Shown piece after piece: positions 6,718-14,261 of a stretch of DNA of 20,834 bases (positions are counted from its first letter, which is position 1; each line of letters begins with the position of its first letter). Source of the DNA: an uncultured Eubacteriales bacterium (GTDB lineage: Bacteria; Bacillota; Clostridia; Oscillospirales; CAG-272); assembly GCA_900544985.1 (NCBI GenBank), contig UQXK01000032.1, positions 1 through 20,834 on the forward strand. The letters run 5' to 3'. The notes below the pieces were generated by a model. It searched no databases. It had not been told where the DNA came from and worked only from the letters and a program-made list of their open reading frames with translations. Made by a program: the position numbers and the translations under genes.

Positions 6718-7030
6718 TATTTTTTTGATGTTTTTACAGTCTTTAAGCCATATAATCGGCATTTTTCAGTTCATTTCAACCGCAAAACCGCAAAGTTTCC
6801 CGCCATCGCCGTAATTTATGTCGATTTCGCGGCAGAGCCTGCCTTTTTCATAAAGAAAGAGAATAATAAAAATTCCGCTCGAAAATATTTATTCTTATCA
6901 AAATTTTCGGATTTACAGGAGACTTTTTAAGAAATGGCTTTTCGGAGTCCGCCGGCTGATATCCAAACCGATATCAACACCCGAACATTCGCCGTCGCCG
7001 AATAAAAAGCACCCGGTTTATAAATCAAAT

Positions 7031-7064
7031 ATATGCTTTCCTCCGCAAGCGAAAGAAAGCATAT
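7031..7064 (-). terminator. Probable terminator hairpin after leuS
   Basis: Perfect 10-nt arms ATATGCTTTC (7031-7040) and GAAAGCATAT (7055-7064) enclose a 14-nt loop, 21 nt after the leuS stop codon. On the minus strand the stem is followed by ATTTGATTTATAAA, T-rich but not a solid T-run, so efficiency is uncertain. It probably marks the end of the twelve-gene plsX-leuS operon. Confidence 0.55.
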
Positions 7065-7085
7065 ACTCTTTTCCGAAATATAAAA

Positions 7086-9491
7086 TTATTTTACAACGAT
7101 ATTGAATATCTTGTTTTTAACGTAGATTTGTTTTACTATCGTCTTTCCGTCCGTGAACTGTTTAACTCTCGCGTCGGAAAGAGCGGCAGCTTTTACTGTA
7201 TCCTCGTCCGCGCCGTTCGGAACGTTTATCGTCGCTCTCGTCTTACCGCATATCTGAACGGCTATCGTGACTGTATCGTCAACCGTCTTTGCTTCGTCAA
7301 ATTCGGGCCATTTCGATACAGAAAGAAGAGATGTTTCACCGAGACTATGCCACATTTCCTCCGTGAGGTGGGGAGCAAAAGGATTGAGGAGCGTTATAAA
7401 CGTTTTGAGCTCGTCACAAGTAAGAGAGCCAGCCGAATATATCTCGTTTGCAAGAGACATAAGAGCGGCTATCGCCGTGTTGAACTTCATTTCGTTTATG
7501 TCGTCCGTAACCTTCTTTATCGTCTTGTGGAACGACTTTTCAAGAGCAGGAGTGCTTCCCTCGCCCTTTACAATCTCTGTCAAGCCGCCCACTCTGTCGA
7601 GGAATCTCGCACAGCCCTTTATGCTCGATTCTGACCACGGAGCCGCCTTTTCGAAATCGCCTATAAACATCTCGTAAAGACGGAGCGTATCGGCGCCGAG
7701 CTCATGAACGACGTCGTCGGGATTTATTACGTTTCCGCGGGATTTGGACATCTTCTCGCCGTTCTCGCCGAGTATCATTCCGTGAGCCGTGCGTTTCTTG
7801 TAGGGCTCCTTGCAGGAGATTACGCCGATGTCATAAAGGAATTTTGCCCAGAAGCGCGAGTAAAGAAGGTGAAGCGTTACGTGCTCCATACCGCCGTTGT
7901 ACCAGTCTACGGGCATCCAATAGTCCATAGCCGCCTTATCGGCTATTCCCGTCACGCAGTCCGGGTCGCAATAACGCAAGAAGTACCACGAAGAACCTGC
8001 CCAGTTAGGCATAGTATCCGTTTCGCGTGTAGCTTTTCCGCCGCAGTGCGGGCACGTCGTATTGAGCCATTCGGTAGCATTTGCAAGCGGAGATTCGCCG
8101 TTTTCCGTGGGCTCGAAGTTTTCTATATCGGGAAGCGTGAGCGGAAGCTCTTCTTCGGGTATCGGCACCCAGCCGCATTTGTCGCAGTGTACGAGCGGCA
8201 CAGGCTCTCCCCAATATCTCTGACGGGAGAATACCCAGTCGCGAAGTTTGAAGTTCGTTTTCTTTTTGCCGATTCCCTTTTCTTCAAGCCATTTTGCTAT
8301 CTCTTCCTTTGCCGCCGCAACGTCGAGACCGTCGAGGAATCCGGAATTTATCATCTTTCCTGTCGCAACATCGGTGAACGCTTCGCTCTGTACGTCTTTT
8401 CCTCCGGCAACGACTTCGATTATCGGAAGACCGAATTTCTTTGCAAATTCCCAGTCGCGCGTGTCGTGCGCAGGAACAGCCATTATAGCTCCCGTTCCGT
8501 ATGTCGCAAGGACGTAGTCGGATATAAATATCGGTATGTTCTTGCCGTTTACAGGATTTATCGCCTCGACTCCGTCAAGGCGCACGCCTGTTTTTTCTTT
8601 CGCCATTTCCGTGCGCTCGAAATCGGACTTTTTAGCCGCCGCGACGCGGTATTCTTCAACTTCATTGAAGTTTCTTATTTTGTCCTTCCATTTGTCGACA
8701 AGCGCATGCTCCGGCGCCATTACCATATATGTAGCACCGAAAAGCGTATCGGGGCGCGTCGTATATATCGTTATGTCGTCCCCAGCCGTAGTGCCGAAAT
8801 TAACTTCCGCACCGTGAGAGCGTCCTATCCAGTTTATCTCCTGCGTCTTTACTCTTTCGGTAAAATCAAGCCCGTCGAGATCGTCAATGAGCCTGTCCGC
8901 ATACTCTGTTATTTTGAGCATCCACTGGCTCTTTACCTTGTGTACGACTTCTCCGCCGCAGCGCTCGCAAACTCCGTTTACGACCTCTTCGTTTGCAAGG
9001 ACGACCTTGCAGGACGTACAGAAGTTTACGTTCATTTCCTTTTTATACGCAAGACCGCGTTTGAAAAGTTGAAGGAATATCCACTGTGTCCATTTGTAGT
9101 ATTCGGGAGAGCTTGTGTTTATCTCTCTTGACCAGTCGAAGCTGAGTCCGAGCATTTTGAGCTGGCTTTTGAAATGCTCTATATTGTTCTTTGTAACTAT
9201 TGTGGGGTGGATATGGTTCTTTATCGCATAGTTCTCCGTGGGAAGACCGAAAGCGTCCCAGCCTATCGGGAAAAGAACATTATACCCTTCCATTCTCTTT
9301 TTTCTCGCGACTATATCCATTGCGGTATAGGGACGCGGATGTCCTATATGAAGTCCCTGCCCGGACGGGTACGGGAACTCTACAAGAACATAATATTTCT
9401 TCTTCGAGTAGTCGTCGGACGCTTCGAAAGCCTTCGCCTTCTCCCATTCGCCCTGCCACTTTTTATCGATATTTTCAAAATCGTATCTCAT
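7086..9491 (-). CDS. leuS: Leucine--tRNA ligase
   Basis: LeuS is a class I synthetase that charges tRNA-Leu. The 801 residues are within the bacterial range. The HIGH motif lies at 48-51 within a FPYPSGQGLHIGHPRPYTAMD context, and KMSKS is at 580-584. The inserted CP1 editing domain shows TTRPDTLFGATY and GTGAIMAVPAHD. Two cysteine clusters (CTSCK/CERCGG before the editing domain and CDKCGW/CPHCGG after it) look like zinc-binding modules. The ATG at 9491 follows AAGGAG with an 8-nt spacer. The 70-nt gap to rsfS shows no promoter and is too short for a T-box leader, so leuS is probably expressed as the last gene of the operon that starts at plsX. The rsfS-leuS neighbourhood is known in other Clostridia. 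Confidence 0.98.
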   Translation of the reverse strand: MRYDFENIDKKWQGEWEKAKAFEASDDYSKKKYYVLVEFPYPSGQGLHIGHPRPYTAMDIVARKKRMEGYNVLFPIGWDAFGLPTENYAIKNHIHPTIVTKNNIEHFKSQLKMLGLSFDWSREINTSSPEYYKWTQWIFLQLFKRGLAYKKEMNVNFCTSCKVVLANEEVVNGVCERCGGEVVHKVKSQWMLKITEYADRLIDDLDGLDFTERVKTQEINWIGRSHGAEVNFGTTAGDDITIYTTRPDTLFGATYMVMAPEHALVDKWKDKIRNFNEVEEYRVAAAKKSDFERTEMAKEKTGVRLDGVEAINPVNGKNIPIFISDYVLATYGTGAIMAVPAHDTRDWEFAKKFGLPIIEVVAGGKDVQSEAFTDVATGKMINSGFLDGLDVAAAKEEIAKWLEEKGIGKKKTNFKLRDWVFSRQRYWGEPVPLVHCDKCGWVPIPEEELPLTLPDIENFEPTENGESPLANATEWLNTTCPHCGGKATRETDTMPNWAGSSWYFLRYCDPDCVTGIADKAAMDYWMPVDWYNGGMEHVTLHLLYSRFWAKFLYDIGVISCKEPYKKRTAHGMILGENGEKMSKSRGNVINPDDVVHELGADTLRLYEMFIGDFEKAAPWSESSIKGCARFLDRVGGLTEIVKGEGSTPALEKSFHKTIKKVTDDINEMKFNTAIAALMSLANEIYSAGSLTCDELKTFITLLNPFAPHLTEEMWHSLGETSLLSVSKWPEFDEAKTVDDTVTIAVQICGKTRATINVPNGADEDTVKAAALSDARVKQFTDGKTIVKQIYVKNKIFNIVVK

Positions 9492-9561
9492 TTATGTTTC
9501 TCCTTGATATTAAATGTCTTTTTTGTTCGCGATAAGAAGTTTTCTCTTCCGCGTATATTCT

Positions 9562-9954
9562 TTAAGCTTTATCTATAAATCCGTCTATGTCGACCTCTTC
9601 GGCGTCCGCCCATAGCTTTTCAAGCTTAAAGAAATCCCTCTGCTCGCGGTTGAAGATGTGAACCATTACATAAGCGTAATCCATAACAATCCACATTCCC
9701 GTTTCGTAACCGTCGATACCGAGCGGCTTTATGCCTTTTTCGCCGAGTTTGAATTCAACCTCGCCGGACAGGCTTTTTATGTGCGTATTCGATGTTCCGG
9801 AGCATATGACGAAGTAATCCGTCATCACCGTCTTATCGTTTACACGCAGCATTTTTATCTGCCCCGCTTTTCCCGCGTCGAGTATTTTTACTATGTCCTC
9901 TGCAAGTGAAAGAGACGTAACTTCTCTTTCGGTGTCTTTCTCGTTTATATCCAT
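9562..9954 (-). CDS. rsfS: Ribosomal silencing factor RsfS
   Basis: RsfS binds protein L14 on the 50S subunit and blocks joining with the 30S subunit, lowering translation in stationary phase or starvation. The 130-residue protein shows the family core: DYFVICSGTSNTHIKS, GIDGYETGMWIVMDYAYVMVHIF and the closing REQRDFFKLEKLW. An N-terminal extension of about 15 residues precedes the fold. The ATG at 9954 follows AGGAG six bases upstream and lies 13 nt after the LCP gene. The order nadD-yqeK-LCP-rsfS is conserved in many Bacillota. Confidence 0.96.
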   Translation of the reverse strand: MDINEKDTEREVTSLSLAEDIVKILDAGKAGQIKMLRVNDKTVMTDYFVICSGTSNTHIKSLSGEVEFKLGEKGIKPLGIDGYETGMWIVMDYAYVMVHIFNREQRDFFKLEKLWADAEEVDIDGFIDKA

Positions 9955-9967
9955 TTTCCTCTCCTTT

Positions 9968-11134
9968 TTAAGAGTAATAATATTCGCTTATATATGGGTT
10001 GTTGCCGTTCGGGTCGTCCGAAAACAGCGCTTTTTTGTCGAACAGAGATTCCTCTATGTCCTTGCCGAACGCATTCATATATCTGTTTATATCTTCAAGC
10101 GCCATTCTTTTGTTCAGAGCGTAGTACGGAGACCATTTTCCCGTCAGAGGATTCATAACGGCGCTGCCCGCTATCGTTTTGATGTTTATATTATCCGACT
10201 TCATTCCGTAGACCGCGGAAGCAAAGAATATTGTGTCCTCTATCGACATATCCGTCGTAACATAGTTTATGACCTGTTTTGCAATTTCGATTATAACGGG
10301 AAGAGTCAGATTTGAGCGCACCTGGGTATACACCGCTTTCAGAAAATCGGATCTCGCCTCTACTCTGCCGATGTCGCCCGTCGCGTATCCGTCTCTGAAA
10401 CGGATAAACTGTTCCGCTTTTTTTCCGTCGAGTATCTGCTGTCCCTCTTTGAGGTCTATAAGAAGCCCCTGCTCAGGATCATTCCAATACATATCCATGG
10501 GAACATAGAAGTCCACTCCGCCTATTGCGTCTATTATATTTACAAAAGCCTCCGTATCCATAAGAACATATCTGTCTATCGTGACGCAGAGCGCACTTTG
10601 AAGCTTTCCGCAGAGCACCTCCATGGCTTTCTTTTCCCTGTCTTTTTCATTTTCAGTGCCGAATGTTGCATTATAAGCCTGAGAGTATATCGCATTTACC
10701 CTTGTAACGTTATATCCGACGATATCGGGATTTATAAAAGTGTCCCTCGGTATCTGCAAAATATTGAGGTTGCCGCTTTTTGTATCAAGAGAGATAAGCA
10801 TCATGACGTCCGTGCTGCGGGAAACCTTGTCCGTGCCGCAAACAAGAAACGTATAATACCCTTCTTTTCTCTTGTAATCATCTATTCCGGGATTTACAGA
10901 CGGAATATCTCCCGCACCTGTTGTGGAGGTGATTTCTCCCGACGACGTATCGTCAAAAAAATGCGGTCTGTCGTCCACTTTCGGTCTGAACACAGAGATA
11001 CACAAGATCATCAGCGCTATAAGAGCAAATATAAAAACCACGACTATCATAAATATCATCGGTTTCTTCTGCTCTTTTTTTCTCGCGTTTTTCTTAAAAT
11101 TCTTTTTATCGTTAAAATCGCCGCTATTATTCAC
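9968..11134 (-). CDS. LytR-CpsA-Psr (LCP) family wall polymer transferase
   Basis: LCP proteins are membrane-anchored enzymes that attach anionic polymers, such as teichoic acids or capsule, from lipid carriers to peptidoglycan. The 388 residues start with a lysine-rich cytoplasmic tail (about 9-24), a single membrane segment (about 25-49) and an external Ser/Thr/Gly-rich linker (about 60-85). The catalytic LCP domain then shows CGTDKVSRSTDVMMLIS, IPRD at 128-131, TRVNAIY, a VDFYVPMDM segment and the arginine-rich FIRFRDGYATGDIGRVEARS. The start is GTG at 11134, with AAGGAG 11 nt upstream, a long spacing. It lies 15 nt after yqeK and 13 nt before rsfS. Which polymer it handles cannot be told from the sequence. 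Confidence 0.93.
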   Translation of the reverse strand: MNNSGDFNDKKNFKKNARKKEQKKPMIFMIVVVFIFALIALMILCISVFRPKVDDRPHFFDDTSSGEITSTTGAGDIPSVNPGIDDYKRKEGYYTFLVCGTDKVSRSTDVMMLISLDTKSGNLNILQIPRDTFINPDIVGYNVTRVNAIYSQAYNATFGTENEKDREKKAMEVLCGKLQSALCVTIDRYVLMDTEAFVNIIDAIGGVDFYVPMDMYWNDPEQGLLIDLKEGQQILDGKKAEQFIRFRDGYATGDIGRVEARSDFLKAVYTQVRSNLTLPVIIEIAKQVINYVTTDMSIEDTIFFASAVYGMKSDNINIKTIAGSAVMNPLTGKWSPYYALNKRMALEDINRYMNAFGKDIEESLFDKKALFSDDPNGNNPYISEYYYS

Positions 11135-11149
11135 TTTGACAAGAACTCC

Positions 11150-11773
11150 TTAATTCAACATCGAATTCCATGCCGCTATCGTTCTCAGATTTATCTTTTC
11201 ATGTTCGCAAAGTAAATGCTCGACAGTACTGTAAATTATTTTTAAAGTGACGTCTTTCAGAACCTCTTCGGCTTTTGCATGGTCACCGTTTATTTTTTCA
11301 CATTCTCTATGTAAATATTCCCTTATTTTAATACAATTTTCGTATTTTCTGCTTTCTTCCGTAAAATCGGCGATAAAAAGCACCATATCGGTAAGACTCA
11401 TGGAAGTGCTGCCCGTAGTATGCGAAGATATCGCGGAAAAAACCTTGTCATTGACAATATCGTTTCCGAAAATCTCGCGCGCAAAGTAAGCGCCCGTTTT
11501 TTCGTGTACGGTCGGCTCCGAATCGTCAAGTTCAAATCCGTATTCGGAAGCGATTTTTCCATGCTCGTCCAAAGTAAATTTTTTTGTGATATCGTGCAGT
11601 GTAGCGGCAATCACAACGCTTTCTCTGTCGCTTCGGTCAAAAGACAGCTTTGAACAGATATATTCCGCTTCTTTTATGACGCACAGAGTATGAGAGAAGC
11701 GCTTTTCTCCCTCATATTCGCGTACCTTTATCTTGATTTCCGAAAGGACCTTTTCAAAATTTTCGTCCGTCAT
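11150..11773 (-). CDS. yqeK: HD-domain Ap4A hydrolase YqeK
   Basis: YqeK proteins are HD-superfamily metal enzymes that cleave diadenosine tetraphosphate symmetrically, and are the usual neighbour of nadD in Bacillota. The 207-residue protein has the first metal-binding histidine in FSHTL (H28), the HD pair in TLHDITKKF (H60, D61) and the later SSHTTG and MVLFIADFTEESR motifs. I start it at the ATG at 11773, which overlaps the nadD stop codon as ATGA and matches the family's usual N-terminus. The longer in-frame start at 11860 would run 91 nt into nadD. The overlap implies translational coupling with nadD. Confidence 0.93.
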   Translation of the reverse strand: MTDENFEKVLSEIKIKVREYEGEKRFSHTLCVIKEAEYICSKLSFDRSDRESVVIAATLHDITKKFTLDEHGKIASEYGFELDDSEPTVHEKTGAYFAREIFGNDIVNDKVFSAISSHTTGSTSMSLTDMVLFIADFTEESRKYENCIKIREYLHRECEKINGDHAKAEEVLKDVTLKIIYSTVEHLLCEHEKINLRTIAAWNSMLN

Positions 11774-12369
11774 CTGTAAAGCCCCCGCTCCTCTATAAAA
11801 TCGTGAATTTTTTCCGGAACATATGCGGAGTAGTCCTCGCCGTTTTTTATCATACGGCATATTTCCGTAGACGATATCGGAAAAGGCGTGGCATCTATTA
11901 TCTCCGTTTTCGCGCCGTAAATTTCCTTATAAATACGGTTTTTCATCTCTATCTCTTCCCTTGTTTTTTCGTCTGGAAAATCCCTCGGAATAAGAACAAG
12001 CGTACAGAGCTTGAATATATCTTCAAATCTGTGCCACGTATCGAACGACAAAAACATATCCGTTCCGCAGAGGAGAAACAGCTCTCCCTCATCCGCAAAT
12101 GCGGGAAGCGTGTCAACCGTAAAGCTCTTGCCTTTTCTCAAAAGCTCTATGTCGGAAACCTCGACCTTATCGATGCCGCAGAACGCGAGCTTCGTCATTT
12201 CGAAACGTACATTCGGGTCGTCGGAGGAAGATATCATCTTATGCGGGGGTATATTGTCCGGAATAACGTATAATTTATCAAGCTTCATTTTTTCCATAAA
12301 ACAGAGCGCCGCTTTTACGTGCCCGTTATGTATGGGAGAAAATGTTCCGCCGAAAATACCTATTCTCAT
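11770..12369 (-). CDS. nadD: Nicotinate-nucleotide adenylyltransferase
   Basis: NadD joins nicotinate mononucleotide and ATP to give deamido-NAD, a late step in NAD synthesis. The 199 residues begin with the nucleotidyltransferase signature GGTFSPIHNGH at 7-17, contain the LLCGTDMFLSFDTWHR segment, and end with the ISSTEICRMI motif that contacts ATP. The length is normal. The ATG at 12369 has only a weak ribosome binding site (GGTGA close to the start) and lies 17 nt after yhbY. Its stop codon overlaps the yqeK start. Confidence 0.97.
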   Translation of the reverse strand: MRIGIFGGTFSPIHNGHVKAALCFMEKMKLDKLYVIPDNIPPHKMISSSDDPNVRFEMTKLAFCGIDKVEVSDIELLRKGKSFTVDTLPAFADEGELFLLCGTDMFLSFDTWHRFEDIFKLCTLVLIPRDFPDEKTREEIEMKNRIYKEIYGAKTEIIDATPFPISSTEICRMIKNGEDYSAYVPEKIHDFIEERGLYR

Positions 12370-12386
12370 ATTTCACCGTTCGCCGT

Positions 12387-12686
12387 TCAGGAAAGTGTTT
12401 TCAGGTCTATTTTCTTGTGTTTTTTGGATTCGCGGTAGAGTACGAATCTCGAACCTACGACGCTTACCACGTCCGCACCGAGACTTTCGGCGATCATCTC
12501 CGCCGCCTCGCGGGCAAAAAAGTCGCTGTTATCGAGCGTGCGGAGCTTTATAAGCTCTCTCGCTTCGAGAGCGTTTCCTATCTGTTCCAGCATATTTTCG
12601 GTGATTCCGCCTTTTCCGATCTGGAAAATCGTTTCATAATCGTTTGCGCGGCCGCGAAGGTACGCGCGCTGTTTGCTTGTAAGCAT
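12387..12686 (-). CDS. yhbY: YhbY-family (CRM domain) RNA-binding protein
   Basis: YhbY is a one-domain CRM protein that associates with pre-50S ribosomal particles. The 99 residues contain the domain's GxxG loop, IGKGGITENM (GKGG at 24-27), an IKLRTL strand, EAAEMIAESLGADVVSVVG and a basic tail, RESKKHKK. This is the complete family length. Upstream of the ATG at 12686 I see only a weak ribosome binding site, so it may depend on coupling to rdgB, 22 nt before it. The gene is often found just upstream of nadD in Bacillota. Confidence 0.95.
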   Translation of the reverse strand: MLTSKQRAYLRGRANDYETIFQIGKGGITENMLEQIGNALEARELIKLRTLDNSDFFAREAAEMIAESLGADVVSVVGSRFVLYRESKKHKKIDLKTLS

Positions 12687-12708
12687 ATTTTAAAATCCGT
12701 TTCTTGAA

Positions 12709-13329
12709 TTATTTTTGTTTTTTAATTTCTTCCGTGAATTTTTCGGAGAAAAGCTTCATCGCCCTTGCTCTGTGGCTTATGGCGTTTTTCTCTTCGGAGT
12801 TCATTTCCGCATACGTTTTTCCGTACGGCTCGTAAAGGAAAAGCGGATCATAACCGAAACCGCCGTTTCCGCGGTAAGAGAAGAGTATTTTCCCGGGGCA
12901 TTCGCCTCTTGCCACTATCTTTCTCCCGTCGGGGAAAACTCCCGCAATGACGGAAACAAAAGACGCAGTCCTTTTTTCTTCCGGAACATCTTTAAGATTC
13001 AAAAGAAGCTTTTCGTTGTTCTTTCTGTCGTCGCAGGGCTCGCCCGCATATCTTGCGGAATATACTCCCGGTTCGCCTAAAAGGGCGTCCACCATCAGCC
13101 CCGAATCATCGGCGACGGAAATATAGCCTTTTTTTGCTATCGCGGACGCTTTTATAAGCGCGTTATCCTCAAAGGTCTTGCCGTCCTCTATTATTTCGTC
13201 AGTAAAGCCTATGTCGGAAAGAGTCAGTATTTTTATATTACCCATGCCGTTTTCGCGGCACATCTCATCCATAAAATATTGGAGCTCCGCCACCTTATGT
13301 TTGTTGTTTGAGGCAAGTACAATATCCAT
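12709..13329 (-). CDS. rdgB: dITP/XTP pyrophosphatase (RdgB/HAM1 family)
   Basis: This enzyme hydrolyses non-canonical purine nucleoside triphosphates such as dITP and XTP to monophosphates, keeping them out of DNA and RNA. The 206-residue protein shows ASNNKHKVAEL at the N-terminus, then DDSGLMVDAL with GVYSARYAG, GNGGFGYDPLF, and SHRARAM near the end, all hallmark motifs. I place the start at the ATG at 13329, where AAGGAG lies six bases upstream and the protein begins MDIVLASNN as in its relatives. The longer frame from 13368 would overlap ftsY by 29 nt and add 13 unrelated residues. The gap to ftsY is then 10 nt. Confidence 0.95.
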   Translation of the reverse strand: MDIVLASNNKHKVAELQYFMDEMCRENGMGNIKILTLSDIGFTDEIIEDGKTFEDNALIKASAIAKKGYISVADDSGLMVDALLGEPGVYSARYAGEPCDDRKNNEKLLLNLKDVPEEKRTASFVSVIAGVFPDGRKIVARGECPGKILFSYRGNGGFGYDPLFLYEPYGKTYAEMNSEEKNAISHRARAMKLFSEKFTEEIKKQK

Positions 13330-13339
13330 ATCATTCTCC

Positions 13340-14248
13340 TTATTCGAACAGCGCGGAAATAAATTCATCGGCGTTGAACACTTCGAGATCGTCGACTTTT
13401 TCGCCGACTCCGATAAATTTAACGGGTATGCCGAGCTCGTGTTTTATCGATATAACGATTCCGCCCTTTGCCGTGCCGTCAAGTTTTGTCAAGACAAGCC
13501 CCGTTATTTCCGCCGCATTTTTGAATTCTTTTGCCTGTATCAGCGCGTTCTGCCCCGTCGTGGCGTCGAGCACGAGAAGCGTTTCGCGAACAGCGCCGGG
13601 AAGCTCCCTGTCTATAACGCGGTTTATTTTCGCAAGCTCCGCCATAAGGTTCTTTTTGTTATGGAGCCTTCCCGCGGTGTCGACGATAAGCACATCGGCT
13701 TCTCTCTTTTTCGCTGCCGCGGCGGCGTCGAAAACGACAGCCGCAGGGTCAGAGCCCTCTGTCTGTTTTATAAGGTCTACGCCTATTCTGTCCGCCCATA
13801 CACCTATCTGATCTATCGCGGCGGCGCGGAATGTATCCGCGGCGGCAAGGACAACTTTCTTGCCGCGCTTTTTCATGACGTTTGCTATCTTTGCAATAGA
13901 CGTGGTCTTCCCCACTCCGTTTACGCCGATAACGAGTATGACCGTCATTTCTCCGTCATTTTCCGCGATGCTTTCCCCGTCGCCTATCATGTCCTTCAAC
14001 ATATCGAAGAGTATCTTCTTCGTTTCTTCGGGGTCTGTTATATGATCGTCCTTTATTTTTTCGCGGAGATCGTCTATTATCTGCTCGGTGACCTCAACGC
14101 CGATATCGGCGCTTATAAGAATCTCTTCGAGCTCTTCAAGGAGTTCTTCGTCCACCTTTGCAAATGCGCGGAAAAGATTATTTATCTTTCCGACAAAAGC
14201 GTCCTTGGTCTTTGCAAGACCGGCTTTGAGTTTTTCAAAAAAGCCCAT
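13340..14248 (-). CDS. ftsY: Signal recognition particle receptor FtsY
   Basis: FtsY is the membrane-associated GTPase that receives ribosomes carrying the signal recognition particle and hands them to the translocon. The 302-residue protein has a short amphipathic N-terminus and the helical N domain (about 1-90). The G domain follows, with GVNGVGKT at 108-115, AADTFRAAAIDQ at 137-147, DTAGR at 190-194, TKLDG at 254-258 and the closing GVGEKVDDLEVF. The long acidic A domain of proteobacterial FtsY is absent, as is normal in Bacillota. The ATG at 14248 follows AAGGA with an 8-nt spacer, 13 nt after smc. The usual downstream ylxM-ffh pair is missing; rdgB follows. Confidence 0.98.
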   Translation of the reverse strand: MGFFEKLKAGLAKTKDAFVGKINNLFRAFAKVDEELLEELEEILISADIGVEVTEQIIDDLREKIKDDHITDPEETKKILFDMLKDMIGDGESIAENDGEMTVILVIGVNGVGKTTSIAKIANVMKKRGKKVVLAAADTFRAAAIDQIGVWADRIGVDLIKQTEGSDPAAVVFDAAAAAKKREADVLIVDTAGRLHNKKNLMAELAKINRVIDRELPGAVRETLLVLDATTGQNALIQAKEFKNAAEITGLVLTKLDGTAKGGIVISIKHELGIPVKFIGVGEKVDDLEVFNADEFISALFE

Positions 14249-14261
14249 TTAATATATCCTT

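Larger units (their letters stand above)
6684..7085. other. 402-nt spacer between leuS and yceD
   Basis: No complete gene is visible. The leuS-proximal part holds a hairpin (7031-7064), and the yceD-proximal end holds that gene's promoter. Two minus-strand open stretches without start codons have a protein-like composition: 6913 to about 7020 (31 codons) and 6766-6888 (40 codons plus stop). They could be remnants of a decayed gene. GATATC occurs at 6958-6963 and 6970-6975 and can form a hairpin whose loop contains most of the AAACCG segment (6965-6970); that segment can instead pair with CGGTTT (7014-7019). Confidence 0.4.

Noticed and set aside
7704..9131. 475-codon open frame on the plus strand opposite leuS
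   Set aside because: It lies wholly inside leuS, has no domain I recognise, is rich in Arg, Tyr, Phe and Val as expected of a mirror frame, and has no ribosome binding site or promoter that I can support.
11774..11860. N-terminal extension of yqeK into nadD
   Set aside because: The extension has no family resemblance, and the ATG at 11773 makes a typical ATGA overlap with the nadD stop codon.
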